A stretch of DNA of 64,000 bases from Bacteroidales bacterium (GCA_020052415.1 JAGVPB010000002.1:43506-107505); one strand, 5' to 3'. Shown: positions 8,672 to 17,131, counted from the stretch's first letter. Program-made: numbers and translations. Notes: generated by a model from the sequence alone, not told the origin.

Positions 8672-9403
8672 ATGAATCAAGAAATTATCAAATTGGTCGA
8701 GATAAAGAGGAACTTTAAAGTGGGTACCGAAATAGTACGGGCACTTCAGGGTTTATCGCTCACCATTTGCAAAAATGAATTTGTTGCCCTCATGGGACCA
8801 TCCGGATCAGGAAAATCAACATTGATGAACCTTCTCGGATGCCTTGATACAGCAACCAGCGGACAATATATCCTGAACGGAAAAGATGTAAGCAAGCTTG
8901 ATGATAACAGTCTGGCCGAAATCCGGAATAAAGAAATAGGATTTGTATTTCAAACCTTTAACCTGCTGCCAAGGTCAACAGCATTGGAGAATGTAATGTT
9001 GCCTCTGATTTATGCAGGATTTAATAAAATTAACCGCCAGCAAAGGGCTGGGGAAGTGCTTGAACAGGTGCACCTTAGTGACAGGGTATTGCATAAACCG
9101 AATGAATTATCAGGAGGTCAGAGGCAAAGAGTAGCAATAGCAAGGGCGTTAGTAAACCATCCTTCAATAATACTGGCTGATGAACCCACCGGCAACCTCG
9201 ACTCAAAAACCTCGATCGAAATCATGGGTTTGCTCGAAGAGATTCACAAGACAGGGAATACCATTATTGTTGTGACCCATGAGGAAGATATTGCCCGCCA
9301 CGCGCACCGAATCATCAGGCTTATTGATGGCCGGGTAGAATCGGATGATCTCAATAAAAATATCCGGACGATGTCGCATTATCAACTTGATGTCAGTAAA
9401 TAA
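8672..9403 (+). CDS. ABC transporter ATP-binding protein, LolD/MacB type
   Basis: A 243-residue ATPase subunit of the MacB/LolD/FtsE-like class. Walker [10 protein letters not shown] is at residues 42-50, the signature LSGGQ at 146-150, Walker B with its catalytic Glu in [12 protein letters not shown], and the switch His in [12 protein letters not shown]. Such subunits couple ATP hydrolysis to lipoprotein release, cell division or tripartite efflux through a partner with FtsX/MacB-type permease domains. No such permease is adjacent: neighbours are a methyltransferase and a cobalamin adenosyltransferase. It either pairs with a permease encoded elsewhere or with the adaptor/TolC pair at 35.5-38.5 kb; neither is shown by the sequence. 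Confidence 0.93.
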   Translation: MNQEIIKLVEIKRNFKVGTEIVRALQGLSLTICKNEFVALMGPSGSGKSTLMNLLGCLDTATSGQYILNGKDVSKLDDNSLAEIRNKEIGFVFQTFNLLPRSTALENVMLPLIYAGFNKINRQQRAGEVLEQVHLSDRVLHKPNELSGGQRQRVAIARALVNHPSIILADEPTGNLDSKTSIEIMGLLEEIHKTGNTIIVVTHEEDIARHAHRIIRLIDGRVESDDLNKNIRTMSHYQLDVSK

Positions 9404-9451
9404 AAATTCAATGCCTGTAAACCAATTTGATTTTATCAGGTTATTTGGTTA

Positions 9452-10012
9452 ATGAGTAAAGAAATAAAAATTTATACGAAAGGCGGCGACAGAGGTGAAA
9501 CATCCCTGTTGGGTGGAACAAGGGTTCCTAAATATCATGAAAGGATTGAGGTTTATGGCACACTGGACGAGCTTAATTCTTTCATCGGACTGCTTCGCGA
9601 TCAAAACATTGATGCTCATTACAGAGAAATTCTTCTTGAAATCCAAAAAAAAATCTTTGTGTCAGAATCACGACTTGCTGCAGATAAACCGGAAAATTTA
9701 CAACGGTTACCCAGGCTGACTGAGGATGATATTTCGCTACTTGAACAGGAAATTGACAACATGAATGAGCAATTGCCCGCATTGAAATCATTTCTCCTGC
9801 CGGGCGGCCATCCGGTTGTTTCATACTGTCATATTGCAAGAACAATATGCCGGAGAGCTGAAAGATTAACCATTAAATTGAATGATAAATTTTCAGTCGA
9901 AAATGAAATTATCAAATATTTAAACCGGCTTTCGGATTACTTTTTTGTATTGGCAAGGAAGATTTCAAGTGATAATAATGTTAGGGAGGTTCCATGGGAA
10001 CCTTATAAATAG
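9452..10012 (+). CDS. Cob(I)yrinic acid a,c-diamide adenosyltransferase, PduO type
   Basis: A 186-residue enzyme transferring the 5'-deoxyadenosyl group of ATP to cob(I)alamin to make adenosylcobalamin, needed by enzymes such as methylmalonyl-CoA mutase. Family signatures are visible: TKGGDRGETSLLGGTRVPK (N-terminal ATP-binding segment), RIEVYGTLDELNSFIG, FLLPGGHPVVSYCHIART and CRRAERLTIKL, followed by YLNRLSDYFFVLARKI. The length is normal. It follows the ABC ATPase gene by 48 bp on the same strand and may be cotranscribed, with no obvious functional link. Confidence 0.93.
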   Translation: MSKEIKIYTKGGDRGETSLLGGTRVPKYHERIEVYGTLDELNSFIGLLRDQNIDAHYREILLEIQKKIFVSESRLAADKPENLQRLPRLTEDDISLLEQEIDNMNEQLPALKSFLLPGGHPVVSYCHIARTICRRAERLTIKLNDKFSVENEIIKYLNRLSDYFFVLARKISSDNNVREVPWEPYK

Positions 10013-10071
10013 GAAATAACAGAAGGTATAACGATTTTTTTTTATTTTATATGATTTGTCCTAAAAAAAAT

Positions 10072-10079
10072 TATTTTTG
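10072..10079 (+). promoter_or_regulatory. Possible -7 box for DUF2795 gene
   Basis: TATTTTTG matches TAnnTTTG 29 bases before the ATG at 10109. A TTTG lies at 10055-10058, but the 13-base spacer is shorter than the usual 19-21. Confidence 0.4.
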
Positions 10080-10108
10080 CAAAAATTTAAACCCTAAATC
10101 ATCAGAAA

Positions 10109-10330
10109 ATGTACTGGACACTTGAATTAGCTTCGAAATTGGAGGATGCGCCCTGGCCAGCTACAAAGGATGAGCTGATTGATTATGCTGTCAGGTCAGG
10201 TGCCCCGATGGAAGTAATTGAAAACCTTAAGGAAATAGAGGATGAAGGCGAAATTTATGATAGTATCGAAGATATTTGGCCTGAGTACCCAACAAAAGAG
10301 GACTTCTTCTTCCATGAAGATGAGTATTAA
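10109..10330 (+). CDS. DUF2795 domain small protein
   Basis: A 73-residue acidic cytoplasmic protein, very conserved in Bacteroidota, with WTLELASKLEDAPWPATKDELIDYA and a C-terminal tail ending WPEYPTKEDFFFHEDEY. The N-terminal part matches DUF2795, a short helical domain of unknown role. No catalytic residues are recognisable. It has its own likely promoter and is followed by a strong bidirectional terminator, so it is probably monocistronic. Confidence 0.88.
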   Translation: MYWTLELASKLEDAPWPATKDELIDYAVRSGAPMEVIENLKEIEDEGEIYDSIEDIWPEYPTKEDFFFHEDEY

Positions 10331-10360
10331 ATGATTTTATTTACTTAAATTTATTGATAA

Positions 10361-10394
10361 AAAAGGCGGTTGATCCCAGGATCAACCGCCTTTT
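10361..10394. terminator. Bidirectional intrinsic terminator
   Basis: A perfect inverted repeat: arm 10361-10376 pairs with 10379-10394 (core GGCGGTTGATC / GATCAACCGCC) with A runs on one side and T runs on the other. It lies between the convergent DUF2795 gene and coiled-coil lipoprotein gene and can terminate both. Confidence 0.9.
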
Positions 10395-10414
10395 TATGTT
10401 TAATAACCAGCCAC

Positions 10415-11287
10415 TCAGTCATTAATAACCACCAGATATTTCGATGATTTCCAGAATTCAGTTTTACTCAATATTTCTAGCATACGACTGTCACCCTCTC
10501 CGCTAATTTTATAAGAATTCGGTGAATGTGTAGTGACGATCTGGAATTTTTTACCAGGTAAAGGAATCTGAGTTACTTCCCGCGTGTCTATTTTTGTGAA
10601 TAATTTTTCGTTAAAATCCTGTTTCAGTTTTTTATTCTTTCCAAGGCCAATAAATCCTCCTTCAGCAGTGATTATGTTATTATCCTTTAATTCTTTTTTT
10701 GTGCCGATTGCATAATAAGCAGTACTTAACTCCAGATTCTTATCATCAATCATTTCCTTCTGTTCAGTGATCACTGTTTCCTTTTCTTCATTCAATTGCT
10801 TCAGGTCACCAACATCCTTGGTTAACGAGGTGATCTGAATATTCATATTTTCAAGTTCTGTACGTAATACGGCAATTTCTCCATCCTTTTGCTCCAATTG
10901 TCTGGTGAAATTTTCAACCATTTTTTCAAGCTCCTTTACCTGGAAACTGGATTTCCCAAGCTTCTTCTTTACATCGTCGAGCTTATTGCGGGTATCGGAT
11001 AACAGCAGGTAAATTGTATTGATATCCTCATTAATCTGGTCCTTTGCCTTTTTCTGTAATTCAGTTTTTGTATCGGTTTTTTCAGTAATAATCATTTCCT
11101 TGGTTTTTATGGAATCAAGGTTTTCCTGAATGTCATTAAAGGCAGCTAAAAATTCGTTAATGGATTCATCTTTTAAGTTTGTCTGTTGTGTCAGACTATC
11201 GCTTCGCGCTTCGAGTTGTTTGATTTTTTGTTTGTTACATCCAATAAATAAAGGGATGATCAGAATAATTACAAGAATCTTTTTCAT
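10415..11287 (-). CDS. Coiled-coil lipoprotein of unknown function
   Basis: A 290-residue protein with a lipoprotein signal peptide (MKKILVIILIIPLFIGCNK, lipobox FIGC). Residues about 25-190 are a long Glu/Lys/Gln-rich coiled coil with heptad-like spacing. The C-terminal ~100 residues are a compact region (TAEGGFIGLGKNKKLKQDFN ... TTHSPNSYKISGEGDSRMLEI). Similar lipoproteins with this C-terminal block occur across Bacteroidota, but I do not recognise a characterised member. It is probably anchored in the outer or inner membrane facing the periplasm. Monocistronic, between the shared terminator and a -7-like box at 11334-11341. Confidence 0.8.
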   Translation of the reverse strand: MKKILVIILIIPLFIGCNKQKIKQLEARSDSLTQQTNLKDESINEFLAAFNDIQENLDSIKTKEMIITEKTDTKTELQKKAKDQINEDINTIYLLLSDTRNKLDDVKKKLGKSSFQVKELEKMVENFTRQLEQKDGEIAVLRTELENMNIQITSLTKDVGDLKQLNEEKETVITEQKEMIDDKNLELSTAYYAIGTKKELKDNNIITAEGGFIGLGKNKKLKQDFNEKLFTKIDTREVTQIPLPGKKFQIVTTHSPNSYKISGEGDSRMLEILSKTEFWKSSKYLVVIND

Positions 11288-11333
11288 ATCTCTTATATTT
11301 TAAAAAGGTTAATACTCTACCTGTATCCGGGTA

Positions 11334-11341
11334 CAAAAGTA
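11334..11341 (-). promoter_or_regulatory. -7 promoter box for coiled-coil lipoprotein gene
   Basis: Reading leftward, TACTTTTG matches TAnnTTTG, 46 bases before the ATG at 11287. No convincing -33 TTTG is seen. Confidence 0.4.
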
Positions 11342-11393
11342 GTTTAATTACTATTTAACGACATTGTCCTTAAAAAATTATACTCTAAAAGTT

Positions 11394-11777
11394 TCAATAT
11401 TTCGACTTCTTTAACTTTTCAATTAATCTGCGTTCCTTTTTGGTTGGCCTGCCCAATCCACGGGGTCTCAACTCAAAATTTATTTCTTTCTTTAATTTCA
11501 GCTTTAAATATTCTTCTTCAGGTGTAAGATCCTCAAGATAATTTTCAACAAGTTTTGCAGAGACCCTGTTTTCTATCAGTCCTTTCACTTTTACAGTCTT
11601 TATTAATGCTATGGAACGAATAACGATGATGTCCCCGGTTTTTACTTCCCGTGAAGGTTTTACACTTAAATTGTTAATGCTGATTTTCCCGGATTTACAG
11701 GTTTCCGATGCCTGGCTTCTTGTTTTAAATAATCTCACAGCCCACAGCCACTTATCTATCCTTAATCCTTCGGACAT
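11394..11777 (-). CDS. S4-domain RNA-binding protein (Hsp15-like)
   Basis: A 127-residue protein from the chosen ATG at 11777. The S4 domain is at the N terminus (LRIDKWLWAVRLFKTRSQAS, then GKISINNLSVKPSREVKTGD), followed by a basic C-terminal tail (LRPRGLGRPTKKERRLIEKLKK). This is the layout of Hsp15/HslR, which binds stalled 50S subunits carrying nascent chains; here the ribosomal role is inferred from the family. The open frame extends upstream to 11852, but the S4 fold begins right after the ATG at 11777, which lies one base after the stop codon of der, so this start is preferred. Confidence 0.88.
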   Translation of the reverse strand: MSEGLRIDKWLWAVRLFKTRSQASETCKSGKISINNLSVKPSREVKTGDIIVIRSIALIKTVKVKGLIENRVSAKLVENYLEDLTPEEEYLKLKLKKEINFELRPRGLGRPTKKERRLIEKLKKSKY

Positions 11778-11778
11778 G

Positions 11779-13083
11779 TTATTTTTTTCTGAAATAAATC
11801 TGAACGGGAACACCATGAAAATCGAAATGCTGGCGCAACTGGTTCTCGACAAACCTCTTATATGGCTCTTTTATATACTGAGGCAGGTTGCAAAAAAACA
11901 CAAAAGCAGGGAAAGCAGTTTTTAGCTGAGTAATGTATTTAACTTTTATATACTTACCTTTCACAGCAGGGGGTGGCGTTGCGGCGAGAATGGAAAGTAA
12001 AGTATCATTTAGCTGAGAGGTAGAAATTTGCTTTTGCTTGTTTTTATAAACCATGTTTCCCAATTCAAGCGCCTTAAAAATCCTTTGTTTCGTGGGAATT
12101 GAAGTAAAAACAATCGGTACGTCGGAAAAAGGTGCAATTTTTCTTCTTATTAATTCTTCAAATTCAAGGTGCGTTTTCGATACTTTCTCTACCAAATCCC
12201 ACTTGTTCACTACAATTACTGCCCCTTTCCTGTTTTTCTCGATCAGGTGAAAAATATTTAAATCCTGCGATTCGAATCCTTCCACGGCATCAATCATAAG
12301 GAAACAAACATCGCTGCTTTCAATTGCCCTGATAGAACGCATCACTGAATAGAATTCGATATTCTCCTTTACCTTCTCTTTCTTTCTTAAGCCGGCAGTA
12401 TCTATAAGCAGGAAATCAAAACCAAAACTACTGTAACGGGTATAGATGGAATCGCGGGTGGTTCCGGCAATGGGGGTAACAATGTTACGTTCATCACAAA
12501 GGAAAGCATTTACCAGCGATGATTTACCAACATTGGGACGTCCGACGATCGCGTATTTTGGAAGGTCAGGTACATCCTGAACGGTGTTTATATCAAAAAC
12601 TTTTACAACATCATCAAGCAATTCACCGGTTCCGCTGCCATTGATTGAAGAAAGCGGATAAACATTATCAAAGCCAAGCTGGTAAAATTCCGAAGCATCA
12701 GCTATCATAGTGTTATTGTCAACTTTATTAGCCACAAGGAAAATTTTTCTCTTCGATTTTCTCAACACATCAGCCACTTCCTGATCCATCCCGGTTAATC
12801 CGGCTCTGACATCCACCATGAAAATAATGGCATCTGATTCGTCAATAGCTAATTTAACCTGCTTTCTGATTTCCTCTTCAAAAATATCATCCGAACCAAC
12901 TACATATCCTCCTGTATCTATCACAGAAAACTCGACGCCATTCCAGTCGCCTTTGCCGTAATGCCGGTCGCGTGTTACACCGCTTGTTTCTTCCACAATG
13001 GCCTGTCGTGATTCGACAAGTCGGTTAAATAAAGTTGATTTGCCGACATTAGGCCTTCCTACGATTGCTAAAATATTTGACAT
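11779..13083 (-). CDS. der: Ribosome biogenesis GTPase Der (EngA)
   Basis: A 434-residue essential GTPase with two tandem G domains and a C-terminal KH-like domain, acting in 50S subunit maturation. The first P loop is GRPNVGKSTLFNRL (residues 8-21) with DTGGY as G3 and NKVD as G4. The second is GRPNVGKSSLVNAF (about residue 180) with DTAGL and NKWD. The KH-like domain ends in NQLRQHFDFHGVPVQIYFRKK, as usual for Der. It lies 5 bp after era and directly before the S4 protein gene, forming a leftward ribosome-assembly operon. Confidence 0.97.
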   Translation of the reverse strand: MSNILAIVGRPNVGKSTLFNRLVESRQAIVEETSGVTRDRHYGKGDWNGVEFSVIDTGGYVVGSDDIFEEEIRKQVKLAIDESDAIIFMVDVRAGLTGMDQEVADVLRKSKRKIFLVANKVDNNTMIADASEFYQLGFDNVYPLSSINGSGTGELLDDVVKVFDINTVQDVPDLPKYAIVGRPNVGKSSLVNAFLCDERNIVTPIAGTTRDSIYTRYSSFGFDFLLIDTAGLRKKEKVKENIEFYSVMRSIRAIESSDVCFLMIDAVEGFESQDLNIFHLIEKNRKGAVIVVNKWDLVEKVSKTHLEFEELIRRKIAPFSDVPIVFTSIPTKQRIFKALELGNMVYKNKQKQISTSQLNDTLLSILAATPPPAVKGKYIKVKYITQLKTAFPAFVFFCNLPQYIKEPYKRFVENQLRQHFDFHGVPVQIYFRKK

Positions 13084-13088
13084 GCTTA

Positions 13089-13964
13089 CTAATTTTCGTA
13101 TCCAAACCTCTTCAATTGCTTTTCATTGTCACGCCAGTCTTTGATTACCTTAACCGTTAAGTCAAGGTAAACTCTTTTGCTGACGAACTCTTCAATATCT
13201 TTACGCGCCTGAGTGCCCATTTTTTTTATTGATTTTCCTTTTTCGCCCAGGATGATCATTTTTTGGGACTCCCTGGTCACATACAGGTTTGCTTCAATCC
13301 TGATGATATTGGCTTCTTCTTTAAAAGATTCAACAACTATTTCAACAGAATAAGGTATTTCCTGTTTGTAATTCAATAATACTTTTTCCCTGATGATTTC
13401 CGATACAAAAAAGCGTACCGTTTTGTCTGTAAGTTCATCTTTTGGAAAATATGCCTGACTTTCGGGAAGCAAGTCAATGATCAGGTTCAGAATCTTTTCG
13501 ATGTTAAAATTATTCAGTGCCGATAATGGGATTACACGGTCGGTATTAAAAATCCCTGACCAGTAAGCAATGTTTTGAATTACCTTTTCCTGGCTTGAAA
13601 GATCTATTTTGTTGATCAGAACAATGACCGGTACACCTGAATCTTTAATCTGGCCGATGATCTTTTCATTATATTTTGTTTCCCCGGCTTCAATCATATA
13701 TAAAAAAATGTCGGCATCATTGAGTGCATTTTCAACAAACTTTAGCATTTTCTCCTGAAGCTTATAGGCAGGTGTCAGTATTCCCGGGAGATCGGAATAA
13801 ATGATCTGAAAATCGTCACCATTTACAATTCCTAAAATCCTGTGCCGGGTAGTCTGAGCCTTTGAAGTGATGATCGAAAGCTTTTCACCGACAAGTGCAT
13901 TCATGAGAGTGGATTTCCCGACATTCGGATTACCAATAATATTAACGAAACCGGCTTTATGCAT
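13089..13964 (-). CDS. era: GTPase Era
   Basis: A 291-residue GTPase that binds 16S rRNA near its 3' end and helps 30S assembly. The P loop GNPNVGKSTLMNAL begins at residue 11. The effector region holds TTRHRILGI, G3 is DLPGI and G4 is NKID. The C-terminal KH domain carries the signature ILGEKGKSIKKMGTQARKDIE and ends KDWRDNEKQLKRFGYEN. Length and architecture are normal. It is first in the era-der-S4 operon, and a leftward -7-like box lies at 14032-14039. Confidence 0.97.
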   Translation of the reverse strand: MHKAGFVNIIGNPNVGKSTLMNALVGEKLSIITSKAQTTRHRILGIVNGDDFQIIYSDLPGILTPAYKLQEKMLKFVENALNDADIFLYMIEAGETKYNEKIIGQIKDSGVPVIVLINKIDLSSQEKVIQNIAYWSGIFNTDRVIPLSALNNFNIEKILNLIIDLLPESQAYFPKDELTDKTVRFFVSEIIREKVLLNYKQEIPYSVEIVVESFKEEANIIRIEANLYVTRESQKMIILGEKGKSIKKMGTQARKDIEEFVSKRVYLDLTVKVIKDWRDNEKQLKRFGYEN

Positions 13965-13980
13965 AAAATGATGAAAAATT

Positions 13981-14012
13981 TTTGGGAACCAAAGAAACTA
14001 ACCCTATCTTTG
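13981..14012 (+). promoter_or_regulatory. Promoter of tRNA-fMet (TTTG-N20-TATCTTTG)
   Basis: TTTG at 13981-13984 is separated by exactly 20 bases from TATCTTTG at 14005-14012, a textbook Bacteroidota primary sigma promoter. It predicts a transcript start near 14019, about 34 bases before the tRNA. Confidence 0.8.
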
Positions 14013-14031
14013 CACTCGCAAATTCAGAGCA

Positions 14032-14039
14032 CAAAGATA
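14032..14039 (-). promoter_or_regulatory. Possible leftward -7 box for era operon
   Basis: CAAAGATA here is the exact inverse of the tRNA promoter -7 box, so reading leftward it is TATCTTTG, about 68 bases before the era ATG. A -33 TTTG is not found at the right distance. Confidence 0.4.
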
Positions 14040-14052
14040 GACTAAAATATAT

Positions 14053-14124
<72 letters not shown>

Positions 14125-14126
14125 CT

Positions 14127-14161
14127 AAAAAAGTCCTGATTATATGATCAGGGCTTTTTTT
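14127..14161 (+). terminator. Intrinsic terminator after tRNA-fMet
   Basis: The stem AGTCCTGAT / ATCAGGGCT (one G-T wobble) with a 6-base loop is preceded by an A run and followed by a run of seven T, starting 3 bases after the tRNA. Confidence 0.85.
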
Positions 14162-14310
14162 ACCTATGCTTTAGAGGAATTTTCTACTTATCTCTTCTTT
14201 CTGTATTATTTCGTAACTTCATATTTTATATTACATACTTTATGTTTCATATTTTATGAAATGATAGTTTTTACGCCGTTTTATCAGCAAAATGAGGGAT
14301 GCCTGGATTT

Positions 14311-14434
14311 TCAAAAAAGAAAAAAGCAGCGGGTGGACTTTAACCACCTCCGATTTTCGAAAGGGGGAACTGCCTGTCGCTGCTTTATCGCTTTTCTTTA
14401 CAAAGGCTCCAGCTAAATGGGAGCCTCTGTACAA
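14311..14434 (-). other. Unidentified structured element (candidate small RNA or palindromic repeat)
   Basis: In the 420-base gap after the tRNA terminator I see nested inverted repeats. 14324-14331 pairs with 14378-14385 (AAGCAGCG/CGCTGCTT). Inside it GGTGG 14332-14336 pairs with CCACC 14344-14348. A separate hairpin joins 14404-14410 to 14420-14426 (AGGCTCC/GGAGCCT). Reading leftward, the large stem is followed at once by a T-rich run (14325 down to 14312), like an intrinsic terminator, which favours a leftward RNA of about 120 nt. It matches no RNA family I can recall (not tmRNA, 6S, SRP, RNase P or a common riboswitch). The overlapping 64-codon frame has no protein features. The rest of 14162-14584 is AT-rich and featureless. 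Confidence 0.4.
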
Positions 14435-14584
14435 AATATTAATAAATCCAAAATTATACTGAAAATCCCGGCCTGATCCGTCAAAGTCCGGAAATTTTCA
14501 ACAACCAATTGTGAATTAAAAAGGATTTCGATCGCAAAGATTTGGAACATATTGTCAATTTTCACGTAGAAAAAACACTTAAAC

Positions 14585-15241
14585 ATGAATTTGACATTTA
14601 TGACAATTATTTTCAAAAGGTTCATACCAATCCTTATAATTTCGGTTATTCTATTTAGCTGCGGACCTAAAACTATTCTTACTGACCCGGAAAACCTCAA
14701 TCCGAATTCATTGAACTGGATACCTTTTACAGGTTATGAGGATATTGTTTTTGTATATGATACCAATGAAATGTCGTATTCAAGCGAGGCCAGAGAAATG
14801 TACTATGAAAACTTACGATATAAGACTGATCAGGGCGGCTTTCTAGGAGCACAGGAAGATTACTACGCTGCTCTTGAGCGGCATTCAATGACTTTTAATT
14901 CAGAATCAACTCCTTATTTTATCAGCTATTATCTCGAACGTAATAAAGGTGACCTCGGCGATTGGGATGTTTTTAAAGTTGCAGTTGGGGATGGCGATTA
15001 TTATAAGAATGAAATGAAAATCGTTACCTATGAGTCTGATAATTACGATAAAGGGGAAGATTACGACTATAAAAATGAAGTGACACTTAACGGAATCATA
15101 TTCGACAGCGTCTATTACAAAAAACAGGACCGACGCCCGTTTGAAGTTTACTATACAAAAAAACAGGGAGTGGTTGCATTTAAGGTTTCTTCAACTGAAA
15201 TCTGGATGATCAAACAGGATACCACCATCATAGAGGAATAA
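14585..15241 (+). CDS. Lipoprotein of unknown function
   Basis: A 218-residue protein with a lipoprotein signal peptide (IPILIISVILFSCGPK, lipobox LFSC). A second Met at 14600 is an equally good start. The mature part is acidic and Tyr-rich (DNYDKGEDYDYKNEVTLNGIIFDSVYYKK) and resembles a compact beta-sandwich of the kind common in Bacteroidota envelope lipoproteins. I recognise no domain. It stands alone between the structured element and manA. Confidence 0.75.
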   Translation: MNLTFMTIIFKRFIPILIISVILFSCGPKTILTDPENLNPNSLNWIPFTGYEDIVFVYDTNEMSYSSEAREMYYENLRYKTDQGGFLGAQEDYYAALERHSMTFNSESTPYFISYYLERNKGDLGDWDVFKVAVGDGDYYKNEMKIVTYESDNYDKGEDYDYKNEVTLNGIIFDSVYYKKQDRRPFEVYYTKKQGVVAFKVSSTEIWMIKQDTTIIEE

Positions 15242-15354
15242 AAGGAAAAGCAATCCCCTGATATTTAAGATTCTTTTAGCCGGCACTATTTCCCAAATAA
15301 TGATTTTGCCCCTTTTATGAATCGGACGGGTTCATAACGACCGTGAAAAAAATC

Positions 15355-15362
15355 TAACTTTG
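15355..15362 (+). promoter_or_regulatory. -7 promoter box for manA
   Basis: TAACTTTG matches TAnnTTTG, giving a predicted start near 15369 and a leader of about 43 bases before the ATG at 15412. Confidence 0.5.
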
Positions 15363-15411
15363 CCGAAATTTAATATCCGTGAAATTTTAAAATACTTTAC
15401 AGCAAATTTTT

Positions 15412-16398
15412 ATGAATACTCTGTATCCATTAAAGTTCAAGCCAATATTCAAAGATAAAATCTGGGGCGGACAAAAAATAAATACGGTTCTGAAAAAGCA
15501 ATTTAAACCCCTGCCCAATTGTGGAGAAGTATGGGTGTTATCAGGGGTGGGAGAAAATCAATCGGTTGTCGAAAACGGATTTTTGGAAGGAAACGAGCTT
15601 AATGAACTCGTTGAGGTTTATCTCGGTGACCTTGTCGGAGACTCAATCTATGAAAAATTCGGTAATGAATTCCCGATACTGATTAAGTTTATTGACGCCA
15701 ACGACTGGCTGTCGGTACAGGTGCACCCTGACGACAAGCTGGCTCTGAAACGGCACAACTGTTCCGGGAAAACGGAGATGTGGTACATTCTCGATGCGGA
15801 GGACGATTCAGAACTGATCTCAGGATTCAGGGTGAAAGTTGATAAGAATAGCTACCAGAAACATTTGAAAGACAAAACCCTTAAAAATATTATGAATTTC
15901 GAAAAAGTACAAAAAGGTGATGTTTTTTATATTCCGGCGGGGAGAGTTCATGCTCTTGGCCCTGGTATTCTGCTTGCCGAGATACAGCAAACTTCGGATG
16001 TTACTTACCGGATATACGACTGGGACAGGATTGATAAAGCCGGGATGATGCGGGAACTGCATACTGAATTTGCATTGGATGCCCTCGATTTCAGCATTCA
16101 TGATAATTATAAAACGAAATATACTTCCAAACAAAATGAAACGGTAAAGCTTGTCGCTTCTCCCTATTTTACAACCGGTCTGATTGAATTAAACCGGGCT
16201 TTGCAAAAGGATTACAGTGAACTCGATTCATTTGTGGTTTATGTTTGCGCCGAAGGGTCGTTCGAATTGCATCATGAACAAATCAATTATCCCGTGAACC
16301 TGGGAGAAGCAATATTAATTCCGGCAATTATCGAAAAAGTTGATATTTTTCCACAACCCTCCGCAAAGATACTTGAGGTGTATATGATCCCGGAATGA
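15412..16398 (+). CDS. manA: Mannose-6-phosphate isomerase, class I
   Basis: A 328-residue cupin-fold metalloenzyme that interconverts mannose 6-phosphate and fructose 6-phosphate, supplying GDP-mannose and related sugars for surface glycans. It begins PLKFKPIFKDKIWGGQKI. The zinc-binding motif VQVHPDD (about residue 103) and the Glu in SGKTEMWYIL are present, as are GDVFYIPAGRVHALGPG (second metal-binding His) and LLAEIQQTSDVTYRIYDWDR with the catalytic Arg region. Length matches the short bacterial class I enzymes. It has its own likely promoter and is separate from the polysaccharide operon. Confidence 0.95.
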   Translation: MNTLYPLKFKPIFKDKIWGGQKINTVLKKQFKPLPNCGEVWVLSGVGENQSVVENGFLEGNELNELVEVYLGDLVGDSIYEKFGNEFPILIKFIDANDWLSVQVHPDDKLALKRHNCSGKTEMWYILDAEDDSELISGFRVKVDKNSYQKHLKDKTLKNIMNFEKVQKGDVFYIPAGRVHALGPGILLAEIQQTSDVTYRIYDWDRIDKAGMMRELHTEFALDALDFSIHDNYKTKYTSKQNETVKLVASPYFTTGLIELNRALQKDYSELDSFVVYVCAEGSFELHHEQINYPVNLGEAILIPAIIEKVDIFPQPSAKILEVYMIPE

Positions 16399-16526
16399 TT
16401 CGGCATGGTCTGACATTATTATTCGGCCCTGATATTATCATTCATACAACGAATTTAATAAATCACGTGTCTCGTTTGGAACAGTTTTAAATTAGGGTCG
16501 TCCCTGCGATTATTGCTTTGTTTTTA

Positions 16527-16534
16527 TAATTTTG
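16527..16534 (+). promoter_or_regulatory. Possible -7 box for the TlpA-DUF6029-Omp28 cassette
   Basis: TAATTTTG matches TAnnTTTG, 46 bases before the ATG at 16581. No TTTG is found at the usual -33 spacing. Confidence 0.4.
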
Positions 16535-16580
16535 GCTTCTTAATTGTCAGGCTTTTGGTGAAATTTTTAAAAAAATTATA

Positions 16581-17102
16581 ATGAAAAACTTAATTTTTTC
16601 TTTATTGCCCTTTTGCATTCTTATTCAGATCACTGCGCAGGAAGGCAATAAGAATTACGGTAAAATTCCTGCTGTTGATATAAGGACAATGGATGGGAAG
16701 ACTTTTAATACAGCGGATATCTCGAATGAGGGTAAACCTGTGATCATCACTTTTTGGGCTACCTGGTGCAAACCCTGCCTGAAAGAACATGAAGCCATTA
16801 ATGATGTGTATGAGGAATGGGTGGAAGAAACCGGGTTGAAGTTATATGCCGTTTCGATTGATAATGCCCGTTCGAGCAAAAGTGTTATGCCTCTTGTAAA
16901 CGGCAAAGGATGGACTTTTGATGTATTGCTGGATGAAAACGGCGATTTGAAACGGGCTTTAAATGTCAATATTCCTCCTCATACTTTTATTGCCGATGAA
17001 AAAGGTAATATCCTGTGGCAGCATGTGGGTTATCTTGAAGGCGATGAACACGAATATGTGGAGATCGTTAAAAAGATTATCAAAGGTGAAAAAATTGATT
17101 GA
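16581..17102 (+). CDS. TlpA-like thioredoxin-family protein
   Basis: A 173-residue exported protein: signal peptide (MKNLIFSLLPFCILIQITAQ), then a thioredoxin fold with the redox motif WCKPC in ITFWATWCKPCLKEH (about residues 57-70) and the cis-Pro segment NIPPHTFIADEKGNI. TlpA/ResA-type proteins reduce or exchange disulfides in envelope proteins in the periplasm. The partner is unknown. It is the first gene of a tight rightward cassette with a DUF6029 barrel and an Omp28 protein, itself carrying a CxxC, so a shared thiol-redox task at the envelope is plausible but inferred. Confidence 0.92.
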   Translation: MKNLIFSLLPFCILIQITAQEGNKNYGKIPAVDIRTMDGKTFNTADISNEGKPVIITFWATWCKPCLKEHEAINDVYEEWVEETGLKLYAVSIDNARSSKSVMPLVNGKGWTFDVLLDENGDLKRALNVNIPPHTFIADEKGNILWQHVGYLEGDEHEYVEIVKKIIKGEKID

Positions 17103-17131
17103 CAGTTTCCAATTAACTAAACAAAGCTAAA

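Noticed and set aside
14144..14416. Rightward 90-codon frame after the tRNA-fMet terminator
   Set aside because: It starts inside the terminator, has a random hydrophobic-then-basic composition and crosses the structured element.
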